From Phaeoceros laevis (lineage: Eukaryota > Anthocerotophyta > Anthocerotopsida > Notothyladales): a stretch of DNA of 27,651 nucleotides. The translations under genes and the position numbers were made by a program. Positions 13,123 to 21,440 of the stretch are shown here, in pieces. Every line of letters begins with the position of its first letter. Position 1 is the stretch's first letter. The stretch lies in the NCBI GenBank assembly GCA_049999765.1, contig JBNGIQ010006880.1, positions 1 through 27,651 on the forward strand. The letters run 5' to 3'. The notes under the pieces are model-generated. The model was not told the origin of the DNA. It saw nothing but the letters and a program-made list of their open reading frames with translations, and made no database searches.

Positions 13123-13142
13123 ACGGATGTCCCCGAAGGGAC
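13041..13142 (-). ncRNA. U6: U6 spliceosomal snRNA
   Basis: The minus strand reads GTCCCTTCGGGGACATCCG at the 5' stem-loop, then ACAGAGAAGATTAGCATGG, including the invariant ACAGAGA box that pairs with the 5' splice site. The AGC triad and GATGACACGC follow, and it ends GGTCCAAATTTT. At 102 nt it has the normal length. The only difference I notice from the flowering-plant sequence I know is in the GTTAAAATTGG stretch (usually GATAAAATTGG), outside the catalytic core. A T7 run follows as terminator. The intact core and promoter elements suggest a functional gene, not a retropseudogene. Confidence 0.97.
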
Positions 13143-13164
13143 ATAACCATTTGGGGCAGTTTCC

Positions 13165-13209
13165 TATATATTCCCAGCGCCTCTATCACGCCGAGCCAGT
13201 ATGGGGTAT
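13165..13209 (-). promoter_or_regulatory. U6 promoter: TATA element and possible USE
   Basis: On the minus strand TATATA lies 23-28 nt upstream of the U6 start, the expected place for a plant U6 TATA. About 28 bp further upstream, ATACCCCATAC (13199-13209) is a degenerate match (7 of 11) to the plant upstream sequence element RTCCCACATCG. The spacing supports a Pol III-type U6 promoter. The USE assignment is tentative. Confidence 0.6.
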
Positions 13210-13456
13210 TTTCAGCTCGGTTCGTCACTTCGACATTCATATTCGCTGAACCCCACCGTCCCCACGACACTATAAAAACCATAATTATCTCAAACAGGCT
13301 GCCACTATTCACCTATCGCCTCCAGCTCTCGTCACAGCGCCTCTTCGTGAACTTGCTGTCAGTTCCAATTTCCAAAGCTTGCAACGATTTTTTGTGGCGA
13401 AGAAGGCCATCAAATGCGTGACACTATGTGCTAGTAAACCTTTTTCCACGAACTGT
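13210..13456. other. Spacer between SET gene stop and U6 promoter
   Basis: About 250 bp. It should contain the SET gene 3' untranslated region and perhaps distal U6 promoter sequence. No further gene is seen. Confidence 0.4.
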
Positions 13457-15978
13457 TCAATCGACTATTATTCGAGGTCTTAACCATGCTCTCACAGACC
13501 ACAATACACGGAGCTCGCCTTTCAGGATCGTCGCAACCATCTCGCCTCTTGGGGATCCTATCTTGGATGCGGAAACAGCCGTCTCTGCAGTCTGCAAAGG
13601 ATAAAACAAGCTGCAATTTGGAAGCCACTCATAATGTCTGCACTGCTGACCTCACCTTTGGTGCACAAGGTACAAAGTGCAGAGAGCTTAACAGGAAGGG
13701 AGAACACAGTATTCAAAGAGACACCATGGCTTACGTTAATGGATGTTGTATATGTCTTGATTGAAGTGTCCAAGCGAGCGAACAAAGTCCCCATGGCAGA
13801 GCCCTCTCGGTTATCCTTGAACGGAAGCTGCCCGAGCTTCCTCCTTCGCCTCCTCACATCATCAGCCATACCTCGTAGCTCTGATGCCACAACGAAGAGG
13901 GGTTAAGGAATGCTAAGAAGGCATTCAAATGGGTCTAAGACAGTTTGAGTCATAGGTAGCACCTTCAGCAGTATTGCAGGACATCACACGGGCAAATGCC
14001 CGGAGCTCTAAAGGGAGTCCTTTTCCCATTCCTGCAGGAGATGGTATTTCTCTGCACACAGCCAAGTACAGTGTTAGAAACCACATGTGAGCACCTCGTT
14101 GAGTCGGCAGGAATGCTGGCAGTTTCACCTGAGCTTGAACCAGGAACCACCACTTTCTGAACCATCTGCTAGCAGCTCAGTCGTCAGACCGTGGCGATGC
14201 AGTAACTCAAGCTTTTCTTTCCACAGTGGATCTTCCCGGACCAGCTGAATCCAAAGATTGACCTAGAAGTGAAGCCTGTTGGTTGTCAAGCACAGTATTC
14301 CCGGGCACCACCGAATTTATAAAACGCTCATGCTGTACCTCGTCATGGGGGTTGTGAGGGAGAGTAAAGCCAAATCCCAAAGCAAGGTTAGAGTTCCCCA
14401 AGTGACCGTAGGTTATACACATCTGGACACAGTGCACCGTCACCATTACTATAGCATTCAACCAGGGCTTTCAAGTAGGGGGAAAACATAGACGTAATAG
14501 CAAGCAGAGCTGCACCTGAGAACCTACAGAATAGTCCCTGTCTGCAACAACCTGCCCATGAACAGTTTTTTAATGATCTTAGTAGTGGATTATGATGTAC
14601 AGGCATGTCAAACACGGTGCCAGGAAGCTGGTTTGGACCTCTGCATGCCCCGTTTGTTCATCAATCAGTAGCATAGATCGTGAATCAGCAGAATGGTTCA
14701 AAAAGTCTGCAAAAGGTATCTGCACAGACAAACACCTTTTAGCAACGTTTTATCAGAGGGCGCAGTAAATATATGACATGCACTTAGTACCTAGCGTACC
14801 AACCATGGATATGCTGCCCACCGCATCGTCTCCCCAGGATCGAGACATAGCTGCAGCATCACATGCCAGTAATAAGCTGCTTAGCAGATGCCTGATTTGA
14901 GAGAGCTCTTCCTCACAGTTCCGTCACAATCCTGACCCCAGAGTGTACTCACCTAATCCATACGCATATCTGTATGCCTCGATACCCACATTTTGGCCAA
15001 AAATATGCGGGTAAGTATCAAGTACCTGCATGGTAGAATTGGCTTGCATAAGACTCTCATCTAAAACAACGTTGTGTAAAAGAAACTAGCTAGCCAAAAA
15101 AATTACCTCCTTACACTTACAGTCCTAAGGGAAGCAAATTCCTCTTCAATGTAGGTCTTTCGGAAAACAGTGTCTGTGTACACGGAACTAAGCCGGACAA
15201 GTTCCAACTCATCATCTGCCCAGAAAATCTGGTCAGAACCAGGTTGAATAGTGTCATGTCAGATAGAGCCATTGAGACACAACAAAGAAACAGCTCACAA
15301 TACCGGCTCAGGAAGAGTACCGTGCTTTGCAGCTCATGTTTTGAGGGCAAGCACCGGATGTAGGGGGCCCACGGAGACGTCTGCATGAATTGGAAGGTGA
15401 AGTCCAGTAAAGGAGGCAGGTAGTCTCGTCAAGCATGGGTTGTGTCGTCAAGAGCGCTCTCACCTCCCTGGCATGTTGATGGATAAGGATGAAAAGGGCC
15501 AGTAATCCATGCCCACTCAACTTCTCAGGTAGCAAGTCTGCAATACTCTCGGGTAATCTCTGGGGGCTGATCACCAAATTCTTCGAAATACGAAGTACAG
15601 TCTCTCCCAACTTCACTGGCCTCTGAGGGAAGAGAGCCCTGGAGGAGAAAATGCGAATGTCAATTGCCAACGTTACTTCTATTGATCACACAACTCCATG
15701 GACAACACCTGTATTTCACACCTGCCTTCTGCTGACAGACCAGCTTCAAGTGCCAGAGTAGCATCATATTCTCCCCGCTGCTTCAACCACGTCGACAGTG
15801 ATGCAAGTTCAGAGTCAGCCTTAGTGGCTAGTGTGGACCCGTCTCCACAGAACCACATACGGTGGGAGCTTGTAGCCGCTCTGGAACGCAGCCATGGAAA
15901 CGTGCAGACTGAGATGTCCCAGGACACGGTGAGATGGGGGACGTTATGAAATGCGTATCCCAGGCTCTCCAAGACCAT
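13457..15978 (-). CDS. SET-domain protein lysine methyltransferase, RLSMT/SETD type (13 exons, 474 aa)
   Basis: This resembles the plant SET proteins related to Rubisco large-subunit methyltransferase and SETD3, which transfer methyl from SAM to lysine on non-histone substrates. Exons (minus): 15978-15722, 15638-15464, 15380-15321, 15228-15121, 15025-14953, 14850-14804, 14719-14639, 14551-14516, 14422-14339, 14262-14129, 14051-13963, 13880-13735, 13591-13457. They join in phase to 1425 nt. Motifs include WLKQRGEYD near the start, SPWAPYIRCLPS, IPFADFLNHS (241-250, the SET NHS core), MCITYG (280-285, catalytic Tyr284) and GKGLPLELRAFARV in the C-terminal substrate-binding-like domain. The N-terminal 50 residues are Ser/Arg-containing and could be an organelle transit peptide; I cannot decide. 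The exon 6 donor (GTTGGT) and exon 8 donor (GTGCAG) were chosen by phase and conservation. The SET domain is complete; the substrate is unknown. Confidence 0.9.
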
Positions 15979-16216
15979 CTCGGACGAGACCGTGGAGCTA
16001 AGCCCTACCGAAGCTTTGCACTCTGCCGTTTCGTTGGTAGCGAGAAACGCTGAGACCGATCCACGTCCTCCAGAATCTTAACCGAATGAAGGTCCAACAG
16101 TTGTTTTCGTCCAAAAAGACTTGGTTGCTTCCAACCATCAAGAAGTGGGGATTTGGGGATACTGGGTGGAGGCAGGTCTCGGTAGAACTTGCGGAGGAGA
16201 TCACCTGCGTGTCCCA
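15979..16216. promoter_or_regulatory. Short shared promoter of a head-to-head gene pair
   Basis: Only 238 bp separate the start codons of the SET gene (minus) and the UNC93-like gene (plus). No clear TATA box is seen for either. The plus-strand frame is open upstream of the UNC93-like ATG, so its leader or an earlier non-ATG start may lie here. Confidence 0.5.
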
Positions 16217-18777
16217 ATGTTCGGGCCACTGTCTGACCTACGGGCACCGCTCCTCCAAGGTCTGCAGCTCAATTATGACTCCTCTGTGACGGCTGCTTCG
16301 CCTGCTTCAGATTTTGGAAGGAAGGACAAAGAGAGGCAGGGGCCAGAGGAAGTGCCCAATAGCGATCCGTCTGTGGAAAATGTGCGCAGCTCGTCTTGTA
16401 TTGAAGCAGGGGAGGACTATTATCCTCCTGCGGCAGAGTGTTCAAGTTTGCCCAATGCAGCTGTTCCAGAAGAGGTAGCTTCGTGCTCTTGCAAGAACAC
16501 ATGCCCCCATTACCATGGGAATGCTCCTCCGCCCAGACCAAGGGGAAAGGCAGTCAGTCGCACCATACATGAGATCACAGAAGAAGCTTATGCACCCAGG
16601 CAGCATGTACGGTGCCAGGATCCTGCTTGCCCTAGACCTGACTCCTACTGCAAGCTATGCTGCCCAAGCTTTTCCTGTAAGCACATCAACAAAGCCCCTG
16701 GCCAGGCCGCTGTTGGAGTACAACCTGCTTCTGTACCAGCAAGGCCTGGTCTTGATAGTCCCGACTCCAAGAGCACTGGCCAGAAAAACCATCTGTCCGG
16801 AAGTTCAAGGCTCCATGACCAACTCTACAAAGGCAAGGGCATAGACTTAGAGGCAGACAGAAACATGAGCAGGCCAGTTGCTCAGAAGAATGCAGTGCCT
16901 CCGAGTGCCTCCTTGGCAACCAGAGTGCCTACGGCCATGCGAGGAAAGGCAACTGTGAAGTTTGAACCTCACCCTCAACACGGGTATTCTTCCTCAAGCA
17001 CAAATCCTCCGCGCTTGGCAGGAATTCACTATCGTCGGCTTGCGGACGGGTATGAAGCAGATGATGATGTCCCTCAAAGTGATGAGCTCAGTCTCGATGT
17101 TTCTCTCAGGACCGTGATGAAGCTGGCCACAGCCTTCTTCTTTATCTACTCCGCGATGAACTCGCTCTCCGAGTACGTGACCTCTCTGCTGCCTAACACG
17201 ATGGGGGATGAGTCACTCTTCGTGATCCAGACCGTGCTTTGTGCTTCTTCGCTAGCTGCGCCCAGCATTGTGACCGCGGTTGGGGAGCTGCGAGCTATGG
17301 TATTGGGGGGCCTCACTCACGTGGTGTACCTCCTAGTTCTCATGTTCCCGTCCAGGATCTTGGTGTTGTTGTCGAGCGCGTTCTGTGGCTTCGGCGCAAG
17401 CTTGGTATGGGTTGCCCAGGGCGCCTTCCTGACCAAGTGCTCACCCCACAACAAGCGAGGCTTGTTTGCTGGTGTGTTTTGGGGGATCTACTACCTTGCT
17501 GACATTGTCGGGAACCTGGCTGCGTACTTCGTCTTCAGGTGACCTTTCACCTCTAGTTTGGTTTGGCTACTCACCTATGCTGCAAATTGTTTGAACTGAT
17601 CTAATTCTGCAGGTTTTCTTCTCAGAGCGCGTTGTTTGGATTGGGCGCTGCTTCTGCATTTTTAGGTGTGCTGTTGTTGTTTATCATGGAAGGGCAACAT
17701 CTTGGGGAAGGTTTAAGAACACACAGTACGGAAAGATCAAGGTATGGAGAAGTGGCACCTGGACCCAGTTTGTCCAGTGCATCCCCGAACACCTCGTCAT
17801 CTGCTACCAGACGTGGTTTATCCTCTCAGGTAGAGAGTTGCAATTTAAACCAAATTTGCAGCACGTAATAAGTATATGAAATGTAGTATGGCACTCCCGC
17901 TTCGTTCTCACGAATTTGTCTGAATTTTCAAGAACTTTCTGAAGTTTACAATACCTGCTGACTCACTAGCAGATCCACAGGACATATGAAAATTGGCTTA
18001 TGGCAGCAAGCTTTGTCCTTCTTACGCCGATGACGGTGTACATTGGATTTGAGTCTGCTTTCTGGACAGGAGAGTTTACCAAGCTCTTTCCATCCACAAG
18101 CATTGGCGCTGTGCTTCTTTGTACAGGTGTAGGGCAGGTACGATCATTTCTAGGATTTCTCCGTCGAATTTCATATCGTCACTGATATATTTATGTACTT
18201 ACGAATTTGCAAACATTTCAATAAAACCTAATACAAGGCTTCATTAGCATGTGGACAGGTTCTAGGAGCTTTTGCACTAAGTTGGATGTCAGACTACGTC
18301 CGATGTAGCAGCCCTACTTTTTGTATCGGATCTGCCGCAAGCCTTGGTGGACTATTAATATGTATACCTTTAAAAAATGCAGTTGAGACTAGAGTTCCAC
18401 TCCCGGGTCCTTATTTTCTAGATGCTCCAATTGTAGCATACCTAGCTGGTTTTTTCTTTGGAGTTGGTGATGGAGTTATCACTAGTCACATGTTTGCCAT
18501 TATTGGAAGACTTTTTCCAGGTGGCAAAAAACCAGAAATTTGGGGGATATTCAATATGCTCGGGAATGGAGGGTCTGCAATTACTTACTGGCTAGGTATG
18601 TTATATCCTTTATCTCGACCTGGTGGCTTTAATAAACAAATTATCTCACAAATCATCATGCTAGCTATTGGGACACCTTTATATATGATTGCGGATATCA
18701 CATCATCTTTTATGGTTTTCTCTAGAAGCACCATAAGAGGAGTTAGATTTAGACCTTCAAGTGCTACTCTTTTTTAA
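16217..18777 (+). CDS. UNC93-like major facilitator protein with Cys-rich N-terminus (4 exons, 740 aa)
   Basis: UNC93-like proteins are 12-helix membrane proteins of the major facilitator superfamily; plant members are linked to ion or hormone transport, with substrates poorly defined. Exons: 16217-17538, 17613-17829, 17973-18137, 18259-18777, joined in phase. The membrane domain starts at about residue 298. It shows the family block ASLVWVAQGAFLTKCSPHNK followed by GLFAGVFWGIYYLADIVGN. Twelve hydrophobic segments can be counted, six before and six after a Ser-rich loop in exon 2. Family members are commonly about 450-500 aa. Here about 295 extra N-terminal residues precede helix 1, with Cys/His clusters SCSCKNTCPHYH (89-100) and RCQDPACPRPDSYCKLCCPS (132-151) then FSCKH. 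Exons 1 and 4 differ strongly in base composition. The ATG at 16217 is the first in frame; the same frame runs open upstream without another ATG. Confidence 0.92.
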
Positions 18778-19285
18778 ATGGGTACAATAATGTACAAAGT
18801 GTTTGGAATGGAGACTATCATCTTCTTCTCTAGTGCGGCACACATATGACAGCGTGCTCAATCTCCATGTCCATGTGGAGTCTGCGTAGCATAGCTGCTG
18901 CTACCACTACACATGTTTTTAGTACGTTTTTTTTTTGTGTTTAATCGGCGCCATTTCTTTATAAATACATTCCATGGTACATTTGTTCTCACACTTTTAC
19001 CTCCCTAGCAAATAGAACTAAGTCCTACGTGCTAGCATATCTCCTCAACCCTCGGAGCCACGACAAAACCAACCTAAATTTAACTTACCCCAGCTTTGCG
19101 GCTCCTTCCAACACGTGTTTACTTTCGTCGCATCTTCATTACGTCTCCTACAACCTAGCTCCCGGCACTTAGTGTCTCCCGTGCCGGATTACTCCCCAAC
19201 ATGCTACCTGCTCGCCTCGCCAGCCAGATTGTGTCCTCCTCTGAGCACAATTTTTAGTACATTTTTATTGAAATAAGCCCTACTA
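18778..19285. other. 3' flank and AT-rich spacer
   Basis: No gene is seen. TTTTTAGTAC followed by a T-rich run occurs twice (about 18918 and 19252), so this may be degenerate retroelement sequence. A T10 run lies near 18928. Confidence 0.4.
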
Positions 19286-19378
19286 CATCCGTTCGCATGC
19301 GGGTGCCCGAATAAGTGCAAGGATGACCATGATGGGACTTGTCTAACCTCCTCAAATAGCACATTACATCACATCACG
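19286..19378 (+). mobile_element. 3' end of a non-LTR retroposon family, copy 1
   Basis: The segment shares CGGGTGCCC, then CAAGG and GTCTAACCTCCTCAAAT with the insertion at 20643-20879. Like it, this copy ends in CATCA-type short repeats (ACATCACATCAC). Such simple-repeat tails are typical of plant LINE or SINE 3' ends. The 5' boundary is not clear. Confidence 0.55.
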
Positions 19379-19480
19379 GTGCACCGCCCGAGCCCGAAGA
19401 AAATCAGACTTCACATCTTGGTGTCCAACTCTTCGTCCCTTAGGAAATCCTCCACTGCTTTCAGCATGGGCATTCAAATG

Positions 19481-19513
19481 TTTGTTTGTTTATTTGTTTG
19501 TTTGTTTGTTTGT
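19481..19513 (-). repeat. (CAAA)n tract, likely tail of the adjacent LINE fragment
   Basis: TTTG repeats on the plus strand with one TTTA interruption. On the minus strand this is (CAAA)n, placed about 160 bp downstream of the reverse-transcriptase fragment's stop and in the orientation expected for a LINE 3' tail. Confidence 0.7.
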
Positions 19514-19670
19514 TCATTAGGCGTATGGAGCCATAAGGCTATGATGCCAAACCGGAGAATAGAGAACATCAAGAGTGTAAGCCTAAGCTACAATTAAGAA
19601 GATAACCTAACTATGATGACACCCTTAAAGGAAATGAACTATGAGCAAGCTAAAAAGGAAAATTGTCTAT

Positions 19671-19964
19671 TTAAAGATAATAACCAATGCAAGAGACCAA
19701 TTGTTGTTGAAGTGTTACGTCGTTGTGTAATTGACAAATGCAAGGGAAGGACCCCTTGAAAATTCGCAACCACACCGAGCGAGTGGCGAGGCATTTGCCG
19801 AGGATGTGAGTCCGAGTCTCCTCCGCAGCCCCACATTTACGACAAAATGGCGAGCCTGGAATGTTGAAGCGGCAGAAGTAAGTCCCAATGGCCATGTGGC
19901 AAGTCCGAAGTTGGGTGAGGAAGGAGGAGATGCATCTCTCATGAGCAGCCAGGTGCTTAAGCAC
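19671..19964 (-). mobile_element. LINE reverse-transcriptase C-terminal fragment
   Basis: The minus-strand frame encodes SFLTQLRTCHMAIGTYFCRF then SPFCRKCGAAEETRTHILGK and a further Cys. This is the TQLRTGH...CxxC...EtxxHxxxxC module at the C-terminus of plant non-LTR reverse transcriptases (zf-RVT type). Upstream on the same strand the frame is broken and no polymerase core remains, so this is a 5'-truncated copy. The (CAAA)n tract at 19481-19513 fits as its tail. A different frame (19715-20071 minus) covers the same stretch and is a shadow. Confidence 0.75.
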
Positions 19965-20406
19965 GGCTGATGATCGGCCACTCTTTCAGCATGGGCGTTA
20001 GAGTTCCAAGGAAATAGTGGTTTTGCCGCTAACGTTGTTGTCACACTTGGACTTACGGTTAGCAGAGACACGTCCCCTTTATCGTCCGTGACATCTGGTG
20101 ATTAGCTAAGTAGCTCGCTACCTGGCAAGTCACAAAAATGGTGGCGTGCCCAATTCTCTTGTGGAGTTGGTACAACACACACACACACACTACTACTACA
20201 TCTTTTACCAAGGAGGTTAGAATTCGATTACAACAAGAATTAGCTGCAAGTTCCAAAGAAGATCCTTGGAAGTTCTTTACGTCTTCTTCTTCATACCGTA
20301 AGGAACACTTGCCTGTCTAGGATCTATGAGCAACGGACACAAGTTAGGCATACCTTCCATGTTACCCCAGGATAGATAGTAAAATGGTTGTACGATCTCA
20401 TGAAAA
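19965..20406. other. Repeat-zone spacer
   Basis: No gene is seen. It contains a short (CA)n tract at about 20156-20170 and may include decayed 5' sequence of the LINE fragment. Confidence 0.4.
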
Positions 20407-20960
20407 CTAAGTCAGCGCTAAAGAACACAGCTTGCGGGTCCGAAACCGCTTCATGCTAGGGGAGAAGTAGTGTGCCTGGATTGCGGTATTGTTCCTCACC
20501 TTCATGCAACGTGCAGTTCAACCGTCCTCAAGAGTTCCATTGTTGGCAGCAATATAAGCCTTCAGATTCTCAAGGGCTAAAGAACACAGCTTGCGGTATT
20601 GTTCCTTATCTTCATGCAACGTGCAGTCCAACCGTCCTCAAGTAACCAAAGAAAATAAGCTGCGCCTAGAATCATCCCGAGTGCCGCTGGTGTGGCCACC
20701 AAGCTATTCCTTTCGAAAGCTCCTATTAGGATGAGAAATTCCCCGATAAAGCTGTACCCGTCCCCGAGAAATTTCCCGATACTACTGTACCCGTCCGCTT
20801 GTGGGTGCCCTATTCAGGGCAAGGGGGGCCCTCAAAGGGGCCGTCTAACCTCCTCAAATAATCATCACATCACATCACATCAAGAGTTCCATTGTTGGCA
20901 GCAATATAAGCCTTCAGATTCTCAAGGGCTTGGGCTTCACGCATCGGCAAGGAGACGCTT
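20407..20960 (-). pseudogene. Rearranged MBD-like (methyl-CpG-binding-type) gene fragment
   Basis: Read on the minus strand, the downstream unit (about 20577-20407) encodes ALENLKAYIAANNGTLEDG, a stop, TARCMKVRNNTAIQAHYF and SPSMKRFRTRKLCSL. The pattern DGW...R....YFSP..KRFR resembles an MBD/TAM domain; the expected Trp is TGA here. A second unit (20642-20577) keeps TGG (Trp) and reads EDGWTARCMKIRNNTA, but lacks about 49 bp relative to the first, between short CCGCAA-type repeats. Its upstream part (REAQALENLKAYIAANNGTL, about 20950-20885) is separated by a 237-bp retroposon insertion. So this is a tandem duplication of a gene piece, then deletion, nonsense mutation and insertion. The MBD assignment rests on a short motif and is moderate. 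Confidence 0.55.
20643..20879 (+). mobile_element. Small retroposon insertion with CATCA tail
   Basis: Comparison of the two duplicated gene units shows a 237-bp insertion here, flanked by TCAAG on both sides (20638-20642 and 20880-20884). That is a likely 5-bp target duplication. It ends AATCATCACATCACATCACA and shares GTCTAACCTCCTCAAAT with 19286-19378. Weak Pol III box-like sequences (near 20690 and 20710) would make it a SINE; a truncated LINE 3' end is equally possible. Confidence 0.6.
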
Positions 20961-21344
20961 GTAAACCTTGAACTGTCAACTCCTTCATTGGAGTGTTCTA
21001 TTTCCATGCAACATGATGCTTGGCGCTCACTTCCTTCGCCCCTCAGGTCCTTCGAGTTAGAGTCACCAGTAACCTTTCAAAGTGCATTCAGTTCAGAAAT
21101 GCTTCTGAAATTCATGAAGATTTTGTGAAGAAACATAGGAAGGTCAAAAATGCATCTAGGAGTACAAGAAGGGAATAATTGAGATCATGGGGATTGAGAT
21201 GGAGAAGAGGACCGAGATACAAAAGGGAACAGAGATTGTGCAATTGCAAGCTTACTGGATCCGTAAGGGCAACACAAGCTAATGTTGATCGGGCACAAGC
21301 ACAGTTGAAAGAACATTAATTTTGATTTTGGTTGTAAAGGAACT
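20961..21344. other. Spacer, no gene seen
   Basis: AT-rich and without a coherent frame or structured RNA. It may be part of the decayed gene fragment or a retroelement. Confidence 0.35.
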
Positions 21345-21440
21345 GAAACCTTTTTGTGATGGTGAAGATAGATTAGATGGCCCAGTCCTATCAATAGGAC
21401 TGAGCCATCTAATCTATCTTCACCATCACAAAAAGGTTTC
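21345..21440. repeat. 47-bp-arm inverted repeat (hairpin) with 2-nt loop
   Basis: The left arm 21345-21391 and right arm 21394-21440 are reverse complements with one mismatch (C at 21382 against the partner of A at 21403). The loop is only CA. The arms begin GAAACCTTTTTGTGATGG and complementarity stops abruptly on both sides. RNA from either strand would form a long, nearly perfect hairpin. Confidence 0.95.

Noticed and set aside
13925-14128. Minus-strand frame beginning KLPAFLPTQRGAHMW
   Set aside because: Its first half is intron 10 of the SET gene. Only 14051-13963 is coding (exon 11).
16005-16247. Minus-strand frames upstream of the SET gene start
   Set aside because: They overlap the UNC93-like start region and show no SET or transit-peptide signature. 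The ATG at 15978 gives a coherent protein.
20156-20170. Short (CA)n tract
   Set aside because: An ordinary microsatellite with no linked feature.
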